DNA of 32,180 nucleotides from Chitinophaga pinensis (GTDB lineage Bacteria; Bacteroidota; Bacteroidia; SXHM01): NCBI GenBank assembly GCA_945861685.1, contig CAMAVO010000014.1, positions 1 to 32,180 of the forward strand, read 5' to 3'. Shown piece by piece: positions 27,331 to 32,180 of this stretch (position 1 is its first letter; each line of letters starts with the position of its first letter). The notes under the pieces were generated by a model. It saw only the letters and a program-made list of their open reading frames with translations, ran no database searches and was not told where the DNA came from. The position numbers and the translations under genes were made by a program.

Positions 27331-27531
27331 TTACTTTTTTTCCAAATCCATTTCACACACAGGACACTTGCCGGGTTTGTCATAAGTTTTGCCTTTCTCA
27401 CAATCCATCGGGCACTGATACACGGCTGCGGTTTGTGTGTTGTCTGACTTGGTTTCGGTTTTTTGTTGTGTGTTGCACGAAGCGAAAGCAAACGCGGCAA
27501 CAAATGATAAGAGAACTATTTTGATTTTCAT
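27331..27531 (-). CDS. Small heavy-metal-binding-domain lipoprotein
   Basis: Lipobox AFASC; YQCPMDCEKGKTYDKPGKCPVCEMDLEKK. Confidence 0.85.
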   Translation of the reverse strand: MKIKIVLLSFVAAFAFASCNTQQKTETKSDNTQTAAVYQCPMDCEKGKTYDKPGKCPVCEMDLEKK

Positions 27532-27569
27532 TTTGATTATGTTTTTGAATGAGTGAATGCTGAAACGAG

Positions 27570-28628
27570 TTATTCTTTAATGGCAATGCCGTTTGGTTTT
27601 GTTCCTACGGTTATAGTTTTTGTAACAGTCAAGTTGGGAACATCAATCACAGAAATAGTATTAGCACCCTGATTTGAAACATAAGCCTTTTCACCAGTGG
27701 AGTTAAATACAATAGCGTGTGCATCTGTGCCTGTAGTAATATCTCCAATAGAAGTCCAAGTTCCGCCTGAATTAGAAAAGCGAACCACTTTACCATTTGT
27801 TGCATCGCTCACCCATAGTTCAGAATGATGTGTGCTGTATGCTGCATAGCCGGGTTTGAAACCAAGGTTGATAGTTGCTGTAACACTCATGGAAGAAACG
27901 GTGATTTCGGAAATGGTTTGGCTTGTTTCATTGTCCACATACATTTTACCGTTGCTTGCCGCCCATGCACCAACAGGGTCTTGACCAACTGTAAGCGTAG
28001 CATGTATCATTTTATTATTGGCATCAATGAGCGTAACAGTTCCGTCCATTGTGTTGCAGGCAAAAGCCATAGTGCCGTCAAAAGAGAATGTTACTTCTGA
28101 AAGCCCCGCGCCTACGTCAATAGTGTTTTTTAAAGTCCAGTCGGATGTGTTGTAAACTAACACCTGACTTTGCATTGTGTCCATTTGCCCTATCCAAAGT
28201 TCTGTTCCCGAAGGATTGAAAATTGCGTTGTGCGGCATTTTAGTAAGCGCAATTTCTTTGTCAATCATTCCGGTAACGGCATCAATAATCTGAACTTTTA
28301 AACCTGTAAGTGTTCCGGTATGTCCGCCATGCCCACCGCTTAAATCGGTGCTGGTGATGGCAACCGCCAACTTGGTTTTTGCAGGGTTCAAATAAATGTG
28401 GTGCGGATATGTTGCACCATTCAACCCTATGGTTTCGGTAACGGTGTTATCGGAAAGTTTGATAACCGAAATGTTGTTTGAAGTTCCGTTTACAATGTAA
28501 GCGGCAGGATAGTCAATGTTGAGCATGTCCATGTTGTGGTCGCTGTCTTTCTTGCAGGAAGAAAAGGTAACGATAAGAGCAAGAGCAGCGATAGCTGCTG
28601 TTGCAAAAATTGATTTTGTGATTTTCAT
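27570..28628 (-). CDS. YncE-like beta-propeller lipoprotein
   Basis: Lipobox TFSSCKK; repeating blades (AYIVNGTSNNISVIKLSDNTVTETIGLNG, AYVSNQGANTISVIDVPNLTVTKTITVGTKPNGIAI). Start corrected from 28688. Confidence 0.88.
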   Translation of the reverse strand: MKITKSIFATAAIAALALIVTFSSCKKDSDHNMDMLNIDYPAAYIVNGTSNNISVIKLSDNTVTETIGLNGATYPHHIYLNPAKTKLAVAITSTDLSGGHGGHTGTLTGLKVQIIDAVTGMIDKEIALTKMPHNAIFNPSGTELWIGQMDTMQSQVLVYNTSDWTLKNTIDVGAGLSEVTFSFDGTMAFACNTMDGTVTLIDANNKMIHATLTVGQDPVGAWAASNGKMYVDNETSQTISEITVSSMSVTATINLGFKPGYAAYSTHHSELWVSDATNGKVVRFSNSGGTWTSIGDITTGTDAHAIVFNSTGEKAYVSNQGANTISVIDVPNLTVTKTITVGTKPNGIAIKE

Positions 28629-28688
28629 TTTTACTGTTTTTGATTTTGAATAATGATTGAAATTGTCGGGCTGATAAAAGCACAACAA

Positions 28689-28713
28689 GCCGATACACTA
28701 ATAAAGTGTCGGC
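28689..28713. terminator. Hairpin GCCGATACACT-aataa-AGTGTCGGC
   Basis: Stem-loop between HYC_CC_PP and YncE genes; attenuator or terminator. Confidence 0.5.
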
Positions 28714-28735
28714 TCAGAAAATAAAAGCAGTAAAA

Positions 28736-29125
28736 TCAAATGCGGAAAACGCGATGACGGATGTAAAGCGGGTGCTTTAGGTCATCAGGTGGATGTGCGC
28801 CAAAGGTAAAGTCGCTCTGGACTAATGAGGACTGATAAAAGAAAGTAACATTGTCTGAAATGACTGGTTGAAAGTCAGTGGTGGTTGTGAGATTGAAAGA
28901 AAGAAGAGATGCTTTTAACTGCTCCCCTTTTAGCTTAAAGGTTTTTGCTTCGTCTTTGCAGCAATCTTTTTTCATTGCCTTTTTCCCGCAAGGACATTTG
29001 TGCGTGTCAATAAGTTTGAGGGAAACAGAAGTGATTTTACCGCCACAGTAATGTGCCGTAACCGTGAACCCTATTGCGGGTATCAGGTAGAGGAACATTA
29101 AAAGTAGGATGGTTATTCTTTTCAT
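28736..29125 (-). CDS. HYC_CC_PP family protein (metal-island companion)
   Basis: MKRITILLLMFLYLIPAIGFTVTAHYCGGKITSVSLKLIDTHKCPCGKKAMKKDCCKDE...HPPDDLKHPLYIRHRVFRI. ATG at 29125 rather than TTG at 29149. Confidence 0.85.
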   Translation of the reverse strand: MKRITILLLMFLYLIPAIGFTVTAHYCGGKITSVSLKLIDTHKCPCGKKAMKKDCCKDEAKTFKLKGEQLKASLLSFNLTTTTDFQPVISDNVTFFYQSSLVQSDFTFGAHPPDDLKHPLYIRHRVFRI

Positions 29126-29146
29126 TAAGTCGCTTAAACGCTGGGG

Positions 29147-29154
29147 CAAAGATA
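29147..29154 (-). promoter_or_regulatory. -7 box TATCTTTG upstream of the metal operon
   Basis: Minus strand reads CAATATTATCTTTGCCCC, matching TAnnTTTG, about 22 nt upstream of ATG 29125. Confidence 0.55.
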
Positions 29155-29482
29155 ATATTGTTTTGAATTGTAAAATCTTTTTTGACGAAAGACAAAGGTA
29201 AGTTTGGATTACTGCACTAAATAAAGCGTTGGCGATTGCACTCTTTTGACTTTGCCTTCGGGTCGGCTTTGTGCGTTGGCAGCAAAGGCAAATGTGTGCA
29301 ATGTGCGTGGCTTTAAAAACGTCAATTTTTTTGCGCGTGTGGAAAAAATAAAAATACGAAGCAGGGGTCTGTCGGTGAAAAGGGGGTGTCCTAAAGTCGG
29401 GAAAGTGTCTTTAAAAAGTTGATTAAAAGACGGTCAGTTTGAAGTTGCACGGTCTCAAAATAGGGTTTCCGGTAACATTTAT

Positions 29483-29511
29483 TATCCTCAACAAACCTAC
29501 AAAAACTTGAG
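29483..29511. repeat. Direct repeat copy 1 flanking the recombinase
   Basis: TATCCTCAACAAACCTACAAAAACTTGAG; copy 2 at 30669-30698 differs by one mismatch and one 1-nt indel. Confidence 0.85.
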
Positions 29512-29567
29512 GTAATTCCCTCCATACGATAGGAATTACCTCAACTACTCAAAAAATTACCTCAACT
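29507..29567. repeat. Inverted/direct motif cluster TTGAGGTAATTCC-(12)-GGAATTACCTCAA plus AATTACCTCAACT
   Basis: Perfect 13-bp inverted arms (29507-29519, 29532-29544); a further direct copy AATTACCTCAACT at 29555, 21 nt after 29534. Confidence 0.85.
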
Positions 29568-29568
29568 G

Positions 29569-30657
29569 CTAAATTCCCAATTTGTCAAGCGGACTTTGTA
29601 TTTTATTCAATTGCTTTTTACTTACATGGGTGTAAATAGAAGTAGTCGTTATGCTATTATGCCCAAGCAATTCTTTTATGCTTATTAAATCCGTTCCGCC
29701 TTCTAATAAGTGTGTTGCAAATGAATGGCGCAAAGCATGTATGCTTCCTTTCTTTGTTACACCCGCTTTAGCTTTAGCTTTTTTAATTACTTCTTCAATA
29801 CTGCGGGCAGTGTATTGTTCGCTAAACTGTCCTTCAAATAAATACAGCTTAGGTTTATATTCTTTAAAATATTCGCGCAATAGAATTAAAAGTTTATCTG
29901 AAAGCATCACCTGTCTGTCTTTTTTACCCTTTCCTTGTCTTACAGTTATCACCATTCGTTTACTGTCTATGTCTTTAATCTTCATGTTCACAATTTCACT
30001 TACCCGCAATCCGCAGGCATAAGCAAGACATAAAATGGTTTTGTGTTTAAGATTATCTAAAGCCGTTAGTATACTCTTTACTTCTTCTTCGGCAAATACA
30101 GTAGGTAGTCTCCATTCTTTTTTTGCCCGTGGCAAATCATAAACGGTGCGCGGTTGTTTTAACACCTGCTCATAAAAAAACTTAATGGAATTAATTACCT
30201 GATTTTGGTGAGTGCTGCTCCAGTTCTCTTTTCTGCGCAGCATAACAAGGTAATCCATGATTTCATTTTTTGTAATCAGCGATGGTTTTTTGTTTTCAAA
30301 ATATAGCAGGAACGGAATAAAATGGTTGCGATAATTCTTAATCGTATTGTCTGAATAATTGCGTAGCCGCAATGTTTCAATATAAGCTGCTATAGCTAAT
30401 TGCTGTATTTTATTTGGCACTTGATTTTTTGCAGGTACCATACCCTCGCATGTATCAATAATTATAAGCTCCATTTCAGGCAGACCAAACAATTTCCTGT
30501 TTTCTTCCGTATCGGGCACATGCCAGCAGCGCATACTCTTGCTCCATTGAGCATCTGCAATAGCTTTTACTTTAGTATTCAACACAGTGTTAAATTCAAA
30601 ATACAAAGCAATACGTGCTTCGCCTTTATAACTGATTGATTTTGCCTCAAAGCTCAT
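29569..30657 (-). CDS. Tyrosine recombinase/integrase
   Basis: LAYACGLRVSEIVNMKIKDID, HALRHSFATHLLEGGTDLISIKELLGHNSITTTSIYTHV (R...HxxR...H...Y). Confidence 0.95.
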   Translation of the reverse strand: MSFEAKSISYKGEARIALYFEFNTVLNTKVKAIADAQWSKSMRCWHVPDTEENRKLFGLPEMELIIIDTCEGMVPAKNQVPNKIQQLAIAAYIETLRLRNYSDNTIKNYRNHFIPFLLYFENKKPSLITKNEIMDYLVMLRRKENWSSTHQNQVINSIKFFYEQVLKQPRTVYDLPRAKKEWRLPTVFAEEEVKSILTALDNLKHKTILCLAYACGLRVSEIVNMKIKDIDSKRMVITVRQGKGKKDRQVMLSDKLLILLREYFKEYKPKLYLFEGQFSEQYTARSIEEVIKKAKAKAGVTKKGSIHALRHSFATHLLEGGTDLISIKELLGHNSITTTSIYTHVSKKQLNKIQSPLDKLGI

Positions 30658-30668
30658 ATACCTTTATA

Positions 30669-30698
30669 TATCCTCAACAAACATACAAAAAACTTGAG
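30669..30698. repeat. Direct repeat copy 2 flanking the recombinase
   Basis: TATCCTCAACAAACATACAAAAAACTTGAG, immediately upstream of the recombinase start. Confidence 0.85.
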
Positions 30699-30793
30699 CG
30701 TAGAGACCCGCTACGCTCACATTAACAGGCCTGCCTTTTAAATTATTTTTAACCATCAACCCAACCACGCGTCTGTCGCCTGTGGGCGGCTGT

Positions 30794-30878
30794 CCACGCT
30801 GAGTGCGAACCATAAGTTGGTCGGCAATAATGGCGGTGGCTTGTGCGACAAGACCAAGCTTATGGTTGGTCAGCGTGG
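30794..30878. repeat. Imperfect inverted repeat CCACGCTGA..AACCATAAGTTGGTC / GACCAAGCTTATGGTT..TCAGCGTGG
   Basis: Arms 30794-30822 and 30852-30878. Confidence 0.75.
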
Positions 30879-30892
30879 GGCCTTTTCTTTTG

Positions 30893-30924
30893 TTACTTTT
30901 CTTTGGGCAAGCAAAGAAAAGTAA
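30893..30924. repeat. Perfect hairpin TTACTTTTCTTTG-ggcaag-CAAAGAAAAGTAA
   Basis: 13-bp perfect arms, 6-nt loop. Confidence 0.85.
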
Positions 30925-31148
30925 GAGATAATTATGAATGTTAAATTTCGTTTACAACATCATCTATTTCTATAGCAATAGGGTTTGTGTCTTTTTTAAG
31001 TTCTTTTTTGGGCAATGCAAAGACAAAAGATAGTTTTGTCGCTCTTCAGTCGTAGCCTCCCGCTACGCTGCCATTAACAAGGCATCTTGCCTTTCCATTG
31101 TCCCCAAAGTCCCAATAGTCCCTTCAAAAAATTAAAAGCTTCTCGTTA

Positions 31149-31164
31149 GAGTCATATATGACTC
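31149..31164. promoter_or_regulatory. Perfect 16-bp palindrome GAGTCATATATGACTC, candidate operator
   Basis: Self-complementary, 34 nt upstream of the HTH-like gene at 31198. Confidence 0.55.
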
Positions 31165-31197
31165 AGAACTTCCAAAATCCTGAATTTAATTTGCTTT

Positions 31198-31476
31198 GTG
31201 AAAATTTCAATCGAAGACAAACTTTTTATTCAGGCGGTAGCAGAAACCTGCGCCTCCATTCGCCAGGAACAAGGCTACGATTGTCCAACTCATTTCGCAG
31301 AAGATAAATACCTTGATACCGGAGCATATACTCGCATCGAGCGCGGCCACAACATGACCTTGGTTTCCGCCAAAAAACTTGTTCCCCACTACAATAAAAG
31401 CCTGCACGAATTCCTTGCTTTGGTTGATAAACGCTTCAACGAACTCAAAATACAATCCAATTTCGAAAACAAGTAA
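31198..31476 (+). CDS. Divergent XRE/HTH-like small regulator
   Basis: 92 aa, GTG start; AVAETCASIRQEQGYDCPTHFAEDKYLDTGAYTRIERGHNMTLVSAKKLVPHYNKSLHEFLALV resembles the XRE helix layout (TRIERG like the usual 'SRIERG'). Confidence 0.65.
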   Translation: MKISIEDKLFIQAVAETCASIRQEQGYDCPTHFAEDKYLDTGAYTRIERGHNMTLVSAKKLVPHYNKSLHEFLALVDKRFNELKIQSNFENK

Positions 31477-31509
31477 ATGATTGCAAAAACAACAAAAATA
31501 TAAACCCCT

Positions 31510-31740
31510 TCGGTCAATCAATTCACTTCGTTGGTCAATCATACCGCTTCTTCACTCAATCAATTCACTTCTTCGCTCAATCAATTCGCTTCTTCAGTCA
31601 ATCAATTCGCTTCTTCGGTCAATCAATTCGGTTCTTCGGTCAATCAAACCACTTCTTCACTCAATCAACTCACTTCTTCAGTCAATCAATTCGTTCCATC
31701 ACTCAATCAAACCACTTCGTTTCTAAATCAAATCACTTGC
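31510..31740 (+). repeat. 21-nt tandem array 3, 11 exact-length units
   Basis: Units at 31510, 31531, ... 31720; consensus TCGGTCAATCAATTCGCTTCT. Confidence 0.95.
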
Positions 31741-31791
31741 TCACGTTCTCAACCTCTTTCATTCTTAATTCTAACCCTTAAAAACAAAAAA

Positions 31792-32180
31792 ATGGAAAAC
31801 ACAATCTCAAACCGCGCAAACATGATTCGTTCAACTCAAACATGGTGCACTAACAACCCAACCCCAACTATGGGCATCCCCGCCTTTGCCCCCGTAAAAG
31901 GCAATGTAGATTCCAAATTAATCCTCATCGATGGTCTCACCGCCATTGCTGATGCTTCTACCTCAGGTGTTACCCTCGATACAATTCTGTTGCGCAACGT
32001 AATGACAACTTTTGCCCTTAAATGCGGTGATGCTGTCAGTGCCTATGCAGCTTCTGTTAATAATAACACGCTCAGAGCTAAAGTTACGTTCACCATTTCT
32101 CAAATGAACAGGTTTAAAAAAGAAGAAGTCGATGACATCTGCGAAACAATCCATTTCGAGGCAAATGCAAACATGATGGC
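31792..32180 (+). CDS. Unknown helical protein, N-terminal part (runs off the window end)
   Basis: MENTISNRANMIRSTQTWCTNNPTPTMGIPAFAPVKGNVDSKLILIDGLTAIADAST...open to the last base; preceded by A-rich leader aaaaacaaaaaaATG. Absent from the ORF track because truncated. Confidence 0.8.
   Translation, partial: MENTISNRANMIRSTQTWCTNNPTPTMGIPAFAPVKGNVDSKLILIDGLTAIADASTSGVTLDTILLRNVMTTFALKCGDAVSAYAASVNNNTLRAKVTFTISQMNRFKKEEVDDICETIHFEANANMM

Noticed and set aside
26613-27503. Long N-terminal extension of the HMA protein (MLPRLLSLRATHNKKPK...)
   Set aside because: Overlaps the small HMBD lipoprotein in another frame; ATG at 27329 gives a standard HMA start.
29569-30657. Integron integrase IntI
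   Set aside because: Lacks the visible IntI-specific insert before the HxxR patch; called a generic tyrosine recombinase. Cassette-like palindromes are about 14 kb away.
31481-31726. ORF MQKQQKYKPLRSINSLRWS... as a real gene
   Set aside because: TTG start without clear RBS; the alternative frame (SVNQF...) shows much more conservative unit variation and joins the downstream protein frame.
31510-31740. 21-nt arrays as CRISPR or CRISPR-like
   Set aside because: No repeat/spacer division; every position of the unit varies gradually; no cas genes.
11556-32180. Diversity-generating retroelement explaining the degenerate repeats
   Set aside because: No reverse transcriptase ORF in the window and no TR/VR pair with adenine-specific substitution.
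1-32180. tRNA or rRNA genes
   Set aside because: No recognisable tRNA arms with CCA ends or rRNA signature stretches seen by eye; not exhaustively scanned.

Overview
Bacteroidota-type window, inferred from two T9SS C-terminal sorting domains, TAnnTTTG promoter-like boxes, a PASTA protein, a TonB energy transducer and HYC_CC_PP/heavy-metal-binding lipoproteins. Left part (about 1-11.3 kb) is ordinary chromosome: a 3'-truncated surface/secreted protein, rluD, a T9SS cargo protein, a PASTA protein, prfA, a DUF4442-like protein, a glycerol-phosphate acyltransferase, gpsA and tonB. From 11.4 kb on it is accessory: a 21-nt periodic array, gene remnants (FN3 end, T9SS tail, IS66), an ArfB-like release factor, a haem-motif T9SS protein, 32-bp tandem repeats, an orphan ORF between two large imperfect palindromes, and a second 21-nt array next to an internally duplicated helical protein and an XRE regulator. 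A long minus-strand heavy-metal efflux island (about 17.65-29.15 kb) follows. Then come a tyrosine recombinase bracketed by near-identical ~30-nt direct repeats, and a third 21-nt array between a divergent HTH protein and an unknown protein running off the window. The best candidate for something undescribed is the group of three 21-nt arrays. Their sequences differ but the period is the same, two share a recognisable unit core, and two sit in a small locus with an HTH gene and an Ala/Asn/Thr-rich helical protein. In both of those loci the array lies in the same reading frame as the helical protein. Coordinates were counted by eye; no alignment, HMM or folding was run.
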